Assembly: GCA_050257395.1 (NCBI GenBank)
Contig: JBLMWU010000053.1
Location: 1-42,794 of the forward strand
Source: JAIRTY01 sp050257395
GTDB taxonomy: Bacteria > Actinomycetota > Actinomycetes > Streptosporangiales > Streptosporangiaceae
Direction of reading: 5' to 3'
DNA: 42,794 bases
Position 1 is the stretch's first letter. Each line of letters starts with the position of its first letter. This document shows positions 15,571-22,672 of the stretch, one piece after another. The notes beneath the pieces are model-generated. The model saw nothing but the letters and a program-made list of their open reading frames with translations, was not told the origin of the DNA and searched no databases. The position numbers and the translations under genes were made by a program.

Positions 15571-16245
15571 TCAGGCTGGCTGGCGGGCGGCGGTGGTCAG
15601 AGCCAGGATGTGGTCCGGGACCTGGTCGCCGGGGCGCACCGCGTCATCGGCCACCGGGTCGCCGAAGACCTGGGTGACCGGGACCACGCCGGCCCACAGG
15701 CCGGTGGCGACATCGGCTGGCTCGTCGAGCGGCGGGCCGGTGCGGATCTTCACCGACGCCTCGGCGAGCGGCACGGCCAGGACGGCGGTGGCGGCCAGTT
15801 CCTTGCGGGTCGGCGCCCGCACGGCATCCCACCGCCCGGGGACGAGGTGCTCGGTGACCGCCCGCAGCCCATGCAGCTTCCCGGCGGCGTCGGTGACCAG
15901 GCGGGCCGTGCCGAACACCACGGCGCTGCGGTAGTTCACCGAGTGGCTGAACACCGAGCGCGCGCAGACCAGGCCGTCCAGGTGGGTGACGGTGACGCAG
16001 ACCTGCTGGCCGGCGGCCGCGCGCATGCTCCGGTTCGCCGACGACCCGTGCACGTAGAGGGTGTCACCGTCGCGGCCGTAGGCGGTCGGCAGGACCACCG
16101 GCGAGCCGTCGATGACCACCCCGAGGTGGCAGATCAGCCCGGCGTCGAGGACCGCGTAGAGGTCCGCCCGGTCGGCCCGGGCACGTTCGGCGTGCCGTCC
16201 CACCGTGGTCCGGGCAGTGGCGGAGAGCGCTGGTTCGCTGGTCAT
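15571..16245 (-). CDS. Pyridoxamine 5'-phosphate oxidase-like FMN-binding protein
   Basis: This 224-residue split-barrel flavoprotein belongs to the Pyridox_ox_2/NimA-like group (COG3467). It has ADLYAVLDAGLICHLGVVID, VVLPTAYGRDGDTLYVHGS and SHSVNYRSAVVFGTARLV, with Arg/Tyr/Ser residues typical of flavin-phosphate binding. The real catalytic role is unknown, and these proteins bind FMN or F420. It diverges from a MocR regulator gene. Its transcript may be leaderless: a good promoter (CTGTCA, 17 bp, TACGGT on the minus strand) puts the start of transcription at or near the ATG. Confidence 0.85.
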   Translation of the reverse strand: MTSEPALSATARTTVGRHAERARADRADLYAVLDAGLICHLGVVIDGSPVVLPTAYGRDGDTLYVHGSSANRSMRAAAGQQVCVTVTHLDGLVCARSVFSHSVNYRSAVVFGTARLVTDAAGKLHGLRAVTEHLVPGRWDAVRAPTRKELAATAVLAVPLAEASVKIRTGPPLDEPADVATGLWAGVVPVTQVFGDPVADDAVRPGDQVPDHILALTTAARQPA

Positions 16246-16252
16246 GTGGGTT

Positions 16253-16281
16253 ACCGTACAAGCGAAGTGGACTGATGACAG
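16253..16281 (-). promoter_or_regulatory. Promoter of the PNPOx-like gene
   Basis: On the minus strand: -35 CTGTCA (complement of 16276-16281), 17-bp spacer, -10 TACGGT (complement of 16253-16258). The ATG at 16245 begins 7 bp after the -10 box, so mRNA would start at or within a few bases of the initiation codon. No Shine-Dalgarno sequence is present, which fits a leaderless message. Confidence 0.6.
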
Positions 16282-16290
16282 TAGCCACTT
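16265..16290. promoter_or_regulatory. MocR operator candidate (26-bp interrupted palindrome)
   Basis: AAGTGG-ACTG, centre ATGA, CAGT-(AG)-CCACTT. Ten bases on each side pair, interrupted only by a two-base bulge. It covers the -35 box of the divergent PNPOx-like promoter and lies 26 bp before the MocR start, the right place for a regulator controlling both genes. TTACC followed by AGCGAA also occurs on both sides of it (from 16251 and from 16289). Confidence 0.65.
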
Positions 16291-16316
16291 ACCAGCGAAT
16301 CCGGAGAGCCATTCAG

Positions 16317-17825
16317 ATGCAGCGCAGCGCCACCGAGGTCCCGCTGATGATCAGCCCGGGCGGGCCGCAGTCACTGGCGGTCCAGGTAGCCGCCCAGCTG
16401 AGGGACGCGATGGCAGACGGCCGGCTGGCCGCGGGGGAACGGCTGCCAGCGACCCGGGCGCTGGCGGTGTCGCTGGGGGTCAGCCGGACGGTCATCACCA
16501 GCGCGTACGCCCAGCTGTTCGCGGAAGGCTGGATCGAGGGCCGGCACGGGTCGGGGACCTTCGTGGCCGAAGGTGCTCCCGGCTGCGCCGGGCCGGCCAG
16601 CGGTGACGCGCAGGCGTGGCCGGGCGCTGCTGACCCGGCCGGAGCCGGCCTGGCCGGAACCGGGCAGGCAGACGGTGCTGATGCCGGCTGGGCGGAGGCG
16701 GATGACGGCGTGATCAACCTGCAGCCGGGCATCCCCTGGGCCGCGGGCATCGACCAGGCGGCCTGGCGGCGGGCCTGGCGCCAGGCCGGCCACCAGCTGC
16801 CGGGCGGCGTCCCGCCCGTTCCGGGCCTGCCCGGGCTGCGCCAGGCGCTCACCCGCTACCTGCGCCGCAGCCGCGGTGTGCGCTGCACGGCTGACCAGAT
16901 CCTCATCACCAGGGGAGTGGGCGGCAGCCTGGCGCTGCTGGCGGCCGGCCTGCTCCAGCCGGGTGACCTGGTCGGGGTGGAAGAGCCCGGCTACCGGGCG
17001 GCCTGGCAGGTGTTCGCATCCCGCGGCGCACGGGTGGTGCCGTGCGCGGTCGACCGGGACGGTCTGGTGGTGAGCGACCTCCCGGCCGGCCTGCGGATGG
17101 TCTACACGACCCCCGCCCACCAGTACCCGCTCGGCGGGCGGCTTCCGGTGCCACGCCGGCAGGCGCTCGTCGCGTGGGCCAGGGCGGCCGGGGCGCTCAT
17201 CGTGGAGGACGACTACGACGGCGAGTTCCGGTACGACGTGGCCCCCCTGCCCGCGCTGTTCGGCCTCGCCCCCGAGGCCGTGGTGTACCTGGGCACCACC
17301 AGCAAGACCCTGACCCCCGGGCTGAGCACCGGCTGGCTGGTGGCACAGCCCTGGCTGGCCGCGCGGCTCGCGGAAACCGCGGCCGGTTCCGGGGAGCGGG
17401 CCGGGGAGGCCGCGCAGCGGGCCGTGCTCGCCCTCATCGCCAGCGGCGACCTGGAACGGCACATCCGGCGGATGCGGCACGAGTACGCCCGGCGGCGGGC
17501 GGTCATCGTGGAGGCGCTGACGGAGGCGGCTGCCGGCCGGCTGCGCGGCGACACGGCTGGCATGCACATCGTCCTGGAACTGCCGCCGGGCCGGGCGCAC
17601 CGGGTGGCCGCCGCCGCCCGGGAACGCGGGGTTTCCGTGGTCACCCTGGACCGCTACTACGCGGGGCCGGCCACCCGCGGCGGCCTGGTCCTCGGCTACG
17701 GCGGCGCGTCCCTCGGCGAGGTGACGGCCGGCTGCCGGATCCTCGCGGAGATCCTGCGCGGCCGGGAACCGGCCCGCGAGGGCCGGCCTGGCGGGTACCC
17801 CAGCCTCGCCGGCGCACCAGCCTGA
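16317..17825 (+). CDS. MocR/PdxR-type regulator (GntR HTH fused to PLP aminotransferase fold)
   Basis: The protein has 502 residues. The N-terminal GntR winged helix has AVQVAAQLRDAMADGRLAAG, LPATRALAVSLGVSRTVITS and EGRHGSGTFVA. An Ala/Gly-rich linker follows, then a type I aminotransferase domain with EEPGYRAAW, the IVEDDYDGEFRYD block and the PLP-binding lysine in GTTSKTLTPG (Lys330). MocR proteins sense PLP or amino-acid aldimines, often controlling vitamin B6 genes. ATG 16317 was preferred to ATG 16275: GGAGAG lies 8 bases upstream, and the earlier ATG is inside the operator palindrome. The divergent PNPOx-like gene is the probable target. Confidence 0.93.
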   Translation: MQRSATEVPLMISPGGPQSLAVQVAAQLRDAMADGRLAAGERLPATRALAVSLGVSRTVITSAYAQLFAEGWIEGRHGSGTFVAEGAPGCAGPASGDAQAWPGAADPAGAGLAGTGQADGADAGWAEADDGVINLQPGIPWAAGIDQAAWRRAWRQAGHQLPGGVPPVPGLPGLRQALTRYLRRSRGVRCTADQILITRGVGGSLALLAAGLLQPGDLVGVEEPGYRAAWQVFASRGARVVPCAVDRDGLVVSDLPAGLRMVYTTPAHQYPLGGRLPVPRRQALVAWARAAGALIVEDDYDGEFRYDVAPLPALFGLAPEAVVYLGTTSKTLTPGLSTGWLVAQPWLAARLAETAAGSGERAGEAAQRAVLALIASGDLERHIRRMRHEYARRRAVIVEALTEAAAGRLRGDTAGMHIVLELPPGRAHRVAAAARERGVSVVTLDRYYAGPATRGGLVLGYGGASLGEVTAGCRILAEILRGREPAREGRPGGYPSLAGAPA

Positions 17826-17840
17826 GCGCAGCCCGGCCGG

Positions 17841-18359
17841 TCAGCCCATGGTCTTCGCGCCGTCGAGGGACTCGCGGATGATGTCGGCGTGCCCGGAGTG
17901 CTGAGCCGTCTCGGCGATGATGTGCAGGATCACCCGCCGCGCGGACCAGCGGGCACCCGGCTCGAACCAGGGCGCCTCCGGCAGCGGATGGCTGGCATCG
18001 AGGTCGGGCAGGCCGGCGATGACCTCGCCGGTGCGGCGGGCGACCTGCTCGTACCGGTCCAGAATGCCCGCCAGCGTCTCGCCCTCGAGCATCCGGAACT
18101 GGGTGGTGTACTCGGCGACCTGGGACTCGTCCCAGGCCATCGCCGCCGGTCCGTCGAGGATGAAGCTGACCCACCCCTCCTCGGTGGCGGCGACGTGCTT
18201 GATCAGGCCGCCGAGGCACAGCTGGCTGGCGGTGGTGCGCTGGGCCGCCTGCTCGTCGGTCAGGTCGCGCACGGTGAAACGGAGGAAGTGGCGGCGCTCC
18301 GCGAGGTTCGCCAGCAGGTCTGCCCGCTCGCTGGACGCGGTGGTTCCGGTGCCGGTCAT
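17841..18359 (-). CDS. DinB/DUF664-family protein
   Basis: This is a 172-residue four-helix-bundle protein. Metal-ligand positions of DinB-like (YfiT/DUF664) proteins are visible: a first His in IKHVAATEEGW and a C-terminal HSGHADIIRE pair. Members include mycothiol- and bacillithiol-dependent S-transferases, so a thiol-transferase role is conceivable because this genome also makes mycothiol (mshC). That is inference. ATG 18359 has GAGAGG eight bases upstream. The gene converges on the MocR gene with a 15-bp gap. Confidence 0.85.
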   Translation of the reverse strand: MTGTGTTASSERADLLANLAERRHFLRFTVRDLTDEQAAQRTTASQLCLGGLIKHVAATEEGWVSFILDGPAAMAWDESQVAEYTTQFRMLEGETLAGILDRYEQVARRTGEVIAGLPDLDASHPLPEAPWFEPGARWSARRVILHIIAETAQHSGHADIIRESLDGAKTMG

Positions 18360-18486
18360 GACGTCCGCCTCTCGTCGCACATGAGCCTGGTGCGGCCCTC
18401 GCCCACGTCTGCGGAACCGGGCCTCACCTGCACGTTAACCGGGGGGTAGGACATTCCGGCCCCGCCCGCGCGGCTCCTGCAGACAG

Positions 18487-18522
18487 TCAGCGGGGCGGCT
18501 CGTTTCCGAGCCGCCCCGCTGA
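18487..18522. terminator. 16-bp perfect hairpin (terminator-like)
   Basis: TCAGCGGGGCGGCTCG, loop TTTC, CGAGCCGCCCCGCTGA, all pairs intact. It lies 79 bp after the stop of the octapeptide-repeat protein on the minus strand. There is no T tract, so it is probably a strong structural terminator or mRNA 3' stabiliser. Confidence 0.6.
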
Positions 18523-18600
18523 TGAGCGATGCTGCACGCCCCGTCGCGTGCCGCGGACGCGGGACTTCGCGCTAGCTCCGTCCCGGCCTGCTCACTGTCC

Positions 18601-19977
18601 TCAGCCCACGTGGAGCTTGGCGAGGATGCTGGCGGGAAGCTTGGTCAGGATCGACGTCGGCAGCTTCTGCAGCGTGCTGAGCGGGAGCTGGGACAGGACC
18701 GGGACCGGCAGCTTGCTCAGCACCGAGGTGGGCATCTGAGTGAGCACCGAGCTCGGCAGTTTGGCGACCACGTCGATCGGCAGGGTGGACAGGGCCGGAA
18801 CCGGCAGCTGGGACAGGGTCGGAATCGGCAGGGCCGACAGCCCGGCCGTCGGGAGCTGACCCAGGACCGACATCGGCAGCGCGGTCAGCGCGCCAGCGGA
18901 CAGCTGCGAGGTGGTCGCGGCGGAGAGCTGGCCAGCCAGCTGGCTGGCGACCCCGGTCGGCAGCTTCGGCAGCAGCTCGGACAGGTCCGGCGCCGGCAGC
19001 TGGGACAGGCTCGGAATCGGCAGCGCCGACAGCCCGGACATCGGGAGCTGGGACAGGACCGACATCGGCAGCGCGGTCAGCGCGCCAGCGGACAGCTGCG
19101 AGGTGGTCGCGGCGGAGAGCTGGCCCGCCAGCTGGCTGGCGACCCCGGTCGGCAGCTGCGGCAGCAGCGACGACAGGTCCGGCGCCGGCAGCGCGGACAG
19201 GATCGACATCGGCACGCTGGCCAGCGTGGACACCGGGATCATGGACAGTGCCTTGGTGGGCAGGTCAGCCAGCCCGGCGGGCACCGGCAGAGCCGGCAGC
19301 TGGAGCGCCAGCGCACAGAAGTCCGCGACGTTCTTGCTCTCCACCGTGCTGACCAGGCTGGTGAAGGCCTGGTTCTGCAGCACCTGGCTGACCAGCGGCG
19401 CGTTCGCCAGCGCCTGCACCATTCCGGTCTTGGTGAGCGCGGCGCCAGCGGCGGCGGCGCCGCTCTGCCGGAGCGCGTCCACCTGGCCGGCCAGGCTGGT
19501 GCACATCTGGGTCATCTGAGCCGGGGTCAGGGTGCCGCTGGCCGGCATACTCGCGGACACTGCGCCCGACCCGGACGCCGAGCCGCTGCCGGATGCGGAA
19601 CCACTCTGGCTGCTTCCGGCCGAACTCACCGAGGCGTTACCGCCGCCTGAGAAGGCGCCGGTGCTGGCCGCGAGTGCGACACCGCCCGTGGCGCAGACTG
19701 CCAGGCAGCCGGCCAGGGCTTTCGCGGTGAGTAGCTTTGCGAGCGGGGACTTCATCATCTGTCCTCTCCGGGATTGCGTGACGGGTGCGAGATGCTCCGC
19801 ATGGAAGGCGGCCACCGCCGACTCCTCGCCCGCCAGCTCGCCTGCCCGTCCGGGTGCCGCTGCTGCGGCCAGGACGCGGGCCAGAGGTTCGGGGGCGGCG
19901 CCTGGAGAAGCCGGGTCCGCGCTGAGCATCCGCTCGGCCGCGCCCCGGCTCATCCGATGGTGACGACGTGTGTTCAT
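18601..19977 (-). CDS. Membrane protein with leucine-proline octapeptide repeats, partner of the ECF sigma factor
   Basis: The protein has 458 residues from ATG 19977 (GAGGGA six bases upstream). Residues 1-75 are cytoplasmic, charged and Ala-rich (GELAGEESAVAAFHAEHL). One membrane segment (about 82-103) is preceded by basic residues, so the C-terminus should be outside. A Ser/Gly linker (110-140) leads to a Cys-bounded helical domain (Cys159 to Cys221, with QAFTSLVSTVESKNVADFC). From about 239 to the end there are some 22 units of eight (sometimes twelve) residues with pattern L-P-x-S-x-L-S-x. The N-terminal part resembles membrane proteins that follow ECF sigma genes in other actinomycetes, so an anti-sigma role is inferred. 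No zinc anti-sigma motif is present. I know no described family with this repeat. Confidence 0.8.
   Translation of the reverse strand: MNTRRHHRMSRGAAERMLSADPASPGAAPEPLARVLAAAAAPGRAGELAGEESAVAAFHAEHLAPVTQSRRGQMMKSPLAKLLTAKALAGCLAVCATGGVALAASTGAFSGGGNASVSSAGSSQSGSASGSGSASGSGAVSASMPASGTLTPAQMTQMCTSLAGQVDALRQSGAAAAGAALTKTGMVQALANAPLVSQVLQNQAFTSLVSTVESKNVADFCALALQLPALPVPAGLADLPTKALSMIPVSTLASVPMSILSALPAPDLSSLLPQLPTGVASQLAGQLSAATTSQLSAGALTALPMSVLSQLPMSGLSALPIPSLSQLPAPDLSELLPKLPTGVASQLAGQLSAATTSQLSAGALTALPMSVLGQLPTAGLSALPIPTLSQLPVPALSTLPIDVVAKLPSSVLTQMPTSVLSKLPVPVLSQLPLSTLQKLPTSILTKLPASILAKLHVG
18805..19188 (-). repeat. Two tandem 192-bp repeats inside the octapeptide-repeat gene
   Basis: Copies at 18997-19188 and 18805-18996 encode residues 264-327 and 328-391, 64 residues each. 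In octads: LPAPDLSS/ELLPQ/K, LPTGVASQ, LAGQLSAA, TTSQLSAGALTA, then three LP octads. The central parts are nearly identical at DNA level, which indicates a recent duplication or gene conversion on top of an older octapeptide expansion. Confidence 0.93.
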
Positions 19978-20044
19978 CTCACGTCCCTCAGCGCCAGCCG
20001 CCGGACATATGTCACTCTCGGCTGTCTCACTGTTCCCCGCTGTG

Positions 20045-20845
20045 TCATCGCTCCCGGTCTCCCCCGCGGCGCGCGGCGACCACGCCGTGGGCGTCCGCCA
20101 GGCTCCCCACTCCCGCCTGCTGCAGGTGCTCGGCCAGCTTGCGCAGGCCACGGTACGCGGCCGTGCGCACCGCCCCGGGGCGCTTGCCCAGCACCCGCCC
20201 GGCGGATTTCGCGTCCAGGCCGACGACCACCCGCAGCAGCACCGCCTCCGCCTGATCCCGCGGCAGGCTGCCGATCAGGCCCAGCGCCGTGTCCGTGGAC
20301 ACCGAGTCGAGGGCCTGCACCGCGGTGTCGTCGTTCGCGGCGAAGTAGATCAGTTCCTCGGCGGTGACCGCGGCGGGCTTGGGCCGCCGGCTGACCCGCC
20401 GCAGGTGGTCGGTGGCGCGGTTGCGCGCGATCGTCGCCACCCAGCCGCGGAAGGCGTCCAGGTCGCCGCGGAAGGTCTTGAGGTCCCGGGACACGTGCAG
20501 CCAGGTCTCGGAGGCGACGTCCTCGGCGTCGTCACTGACCAGGCTGCGCAGGTACCGCAGCACCCGCGGCTGGATGTCCCGGTACAGCAGCCGGAAGGCC
20601 TCTTCGCTGCCGCTCGCCGCCTCGGCGATGGCGGCCTCCAGGTCGGCCTGGCGGGCACGGGCGGCACCGGCCTGGCCCGCCCCGGTTAACGGGGGCGCGG
20701 CCGGAACGCTGGCAGCGTCCTCACCGGGTACCGCGGGGGAGCCGGCGGGAGCCTCGCGGTCGTCCAGGTCGGCGGCCGCGGCTTCGTCGAGCATGGCCGT
20801 ATCCACGGAGCGATCCACGCCGACATCATCGTGCACCACACGCAT
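20045..20845 (-). CDS. ECF-type RNA polymerase sigma factor
   Basis: The protein has 266 residues. An acidic/Ala-rich N-terminal extension (about 1-65) precedes sigma region 2 (EEAFRLLYRDIQPRVLRYLR, DAEDVASETWLHVSRDL, FRGWVATIARNRATDHLRR) and region 4 (IGSLPRDQAEAVLLRVVVGL, SAGRVLGKRPGAVRTAAYRG). Region 3 is absent, as in ECF sigma factors. The long N-terminal extension is unusual. A downstream start at ATG 20795 would shorten it. No Shine-Dalgarno sequence is evident at 20845. The octapeptide-repeat membrane protein follows 67 bp downstream in the same direction, the usual place for an anti-sigma partner. Confidence 0.93.
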   Translation of the reverse strand: MRVVHDDVGVDRSVDTAMLDEAAAADLDDREAPAGSPAVPGEDAASVPAAPPLTGAGQAGAARARQADLEAAIAEAASGSEEAFRLLYRDIQPRVLRYLRSLVSDDAEDVASETWLHVSRDLKTFRGDLDAFRGWVATIARNRATDHLRRVSRRPKPAAVTAEELIYFAANDDTAVQALDSVSTDTALGLIGSLPRDQAEAVLLRVVVGLDAKSAGRVLGKRPGAVRTAAYRGLRKLAEHLQQAGVGSLADAHGVVAARRGGDRER

Positions 20846-21034
20846 CAGATCGGCGTGGACGGAGACATGTCCACAAAGGTCCGGCTTGATACATTACGTG
20901 CCTGATTGACTACGGTGGGCTGCGGCCCGGTCCTGGTCAGCTTCCCCGGGTGCCGCCACGCCGCCTGATGGTGGATCATTCAGGGAATGCGAACGGGGCC
21001 CGGGAGCGCGGCCGGGCCGGCGGCGAGGAGGGTC

Positions 21035-22114
21035 ATGGCGGACGACGGCGTCCCCGGCATCCCGGATGTTCCGGGGCTGGCCGGGTGGCTGAGCGGCAAC
21101 GGGGTGCCCGTGGGCCAGGGCGTGCCGGAGGTGCGGCTGATCGCGGGCGGGCGGTCCAACCTGACCTATTCCCTGCAGTACCCGGCGCAGGCCGGGGAAG
21201 AGCCGGTGCGGCTGGTGCTCCGGCGGCCGCCGCTGGGCCACGTGCTGCCGACCGCGCACGACATGAGCCGGGAGTACCGGGTGCTCAGCGCCCTGGCGGG
21301 CTCGGACGTGCCGGTGCCCGCGCCGTTCGCGCTGTGCCAGGACACCGAGGTCATCGGCGCGCCCTTTTACATCATGAGCTATGTGGACGGGCTGGTGCTG
21401 CGCAGCCGCGACGACGCCGGACACCTCACCCCGGAGCAGGCCGGTGAGATCTCCAGCCGCTTCGTGGACATGATGGCCACCATTCACCTGCTCGACTACG
21501 AGCAGGCGGGGCTGGCTGGGTTCGGCCGGCCGGAAGGGTACCTGACCAGGCAGCTGGCCCGCTGGCAGAAGCAGTGGGAGCTGTCCGCCACCCGGGAGAT
21601 GCCCGGCTACCCCGAGCTGGTGGCCCGGCTGACGGCCGGGCTGCCGGCCGCGAACGGCGGCGCCGGCCCGGCCGGCACCCTGGTGCACGGTGACTACCGG
21701 CTCGACAACATGCTCATCACGACCGAGCCGCAGATCCGGATCCAGGCGGTGCTGGACTGGGAGATGTCCACCCTGGGCGACCCGCTCGCCGATCTCGGCC
21801 TGACGCTGGTCTACTGGGCCAACCCGGGGGAGGAGGACCCGCTCGCCGACATCACCGGCCGGTCGGTGACCAGCAGTCCCGGTTTCCTCACCCGCGACCA
21901 GCTCGTGGCGCGGTACGCGGAGCTGACCGGCCGGGACGTGTCGCGGATCGGGTACTACATGGCCTTTGGCTGCTTCAAGCTGGCGGTGGTGCTGGAAGGC
22001 ATCCACGCGCGGTTCCTGCAGCGCAAGACCGTGGGCGAAGGGTTCGAACGAGAAGGCCAGGCGGTGCCCTCCCTGATCGAGCGGGCCCACACCATGCTGG
22101 ACACCGCCAGCTGA
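21035..22114 (+). CDS. Aminoglycoside phosphotransferase-fold protein (ACAD10/11-like phosphotransferase family)
   Basis: This 359-residue APH-fold protein has a Gly-rich loop IAGGRSNLTYSL, catalytic loop LVHGDYRLDNMLI and metal-binding LDWEMSTLGDPLADLG. That last motif, followed by VYWANPG, is typical of the family related to the kinase domain of human ACAD10/11, which phosphorylates 4-hydroxy acyl-CoAs during fatty-acid breakdown. The substrate here is unknown. No acyl-CoA dehydrogenase gene is adjacent. ATG 21035 has a strong GAGGAGGG just upstream. ATG 20987 is rejected. It diverges from the ECF sigma gene across a 189-bp gap. Confidence 0.88.
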   Translation: MADDGVPGIPDVPGLAGWLSGNGVPVGQGVPEVRLIAGGRSNLTYSLQYPAQAGEEPVRLVLRRPPLGHVLPTAHDMSREYRVLSALAGSDVPVPAPFALCQDTEVIGAPFYIMSYVDGLVLRSRDDAGHLTPEQAGEISSRFVDMMATIHLLDYEQAGLAGFGRPEGYLTRQLARWQKQWELSATREMPGYPELVARLTAGLPAANGGAGPAGTLVHGDYRLDNMLITTEPQIRIQAVLDWEMSTLGDPLADLGLTLVYWANPGEEDPLADITGRSVTSSPGFLTRDQLVARYAELTGRDVSRIGYYMAFGCFKLAVVLEGIHARFLQRKTVGEGFEREGQAVPSLIERAHTMLDTAS

Positions 22115-22117
22115 CCC

Positions 22118-22147
22118 CCGCACCCGCTCCGGCGGCGCCGGGTGCGG
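22118..22147 (+). terminator. 9-bp hairpin directly after the phosphotransferase gene
   Basis: CCGCACCCG, 12-base GC-rich loop, CGGGTGCGG, beginning four bases after the stop. No T tract follows (GATAACAAAG), so it is terminator-like only. Confidence 0.5.
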
Positions 22148-22672
22148 ATAACAAAGGGCCGTGCTGATACGGCCCCGCCCGGGGGGCCGCATCACCACGG
22201 ACGGCAGGGCCCCAGGAAAGCCGGCCGGGGAGGTAAACCAACTGGGGGCGGGGGCCGGCCGGGGGTGGGCGCCGCGGGCGGCGCGGGTGTGCTTGGGGGA
22301 ACCGGCGGGCTGCGGGCTGCCGGGCCGTCACCTTGCCGGGCTGGCGTTTGCGCTGGGTGTGCGGGCGGCGGGGCGCAGCAGGCCCGGAAATGACCTCCGG
22401 CCAGGCCCTAGTGGGCCTGGCCGGAGAAGAAGTGTGAGGCCCGGCGCCCCGCTCTCGCCGGGCCTCACATGTGAGACGCCTGACCCCCGGGGAGGGTTCA
22501 CACGGTTGACAGGTTCTCCGGGAACTTTTTTCTGGCCCGCGCCGGACCGGTCCCGTCTCTTTGCCTGCCGGCCCCGCATCCGGGCCCTGACCTGCGGTCG
22601 CGGGCCCGGCCGGGGCGGCTGCCCGGCATCCGGGAAACCTGCCCGGCGGCCCGGATCGGCGACACTGGGACC
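22148..22672. other. Hairpin-rich intergenic region without a gene
   Basis: This 525-bp stretch has no credible ORF on either strand. It holds a 14-bp perfect hairpin (22395-22426: CTCCGGCCAGGCCC, loop TAGT), a 13-bp perfect hairpin (22434-22468, loop of nine), the overlapping 12-bp palindrome CTCACATGTGAG (22464-22475), and a plus-strand stem followed by a T run (22511-22531). Tandem perfect stems of this kind suggest a structured RNA or a paired terminator block. I found no match to RNase P, tmRNA or SRP RNA cores. Confidence 0.6.
22511..22531 (+). terminator. Weak intrinsic terminator or attenuator
   Basis: AGGTTC, loop TCCGG, GAACTT (one G-U pair) followed by TTTT, then C. It lies about 140 bp before the TrmH start. 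It could end a short transcript from the hairpin region or act as a leader attenuator. Confidence 0.45.

Noticed and set aside
16275..16316. Upstream ATG (16275) as MocR start
   Set aside because: It lies inside the operator palindrome and lacks a ribosome site, whereas ATG 16317 has GGAGAG at the right distance.
18529..19650. Plus-strand frame rich in RQRGQ repeats
   Set aside because: It is antisense to the octapeptide-repeat gene. Its repeats are the mirror of the minus-strand repeat, and the minus strand has the ribosome site, membrane segment and operon context.
22148..22672. RNase P RNA, SRP RNA or tmRNA in the hairpin-rich gap
   Set aside because: A short GGAAAG-like stretch (22215-22221 area) first suggested RNase P, but the flanking conserved GAGGAAAGTCCGG and the ACAGAAA core are absent. 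No SRP GGAAGGAAGCAG motif and no tmRNA ends are present.
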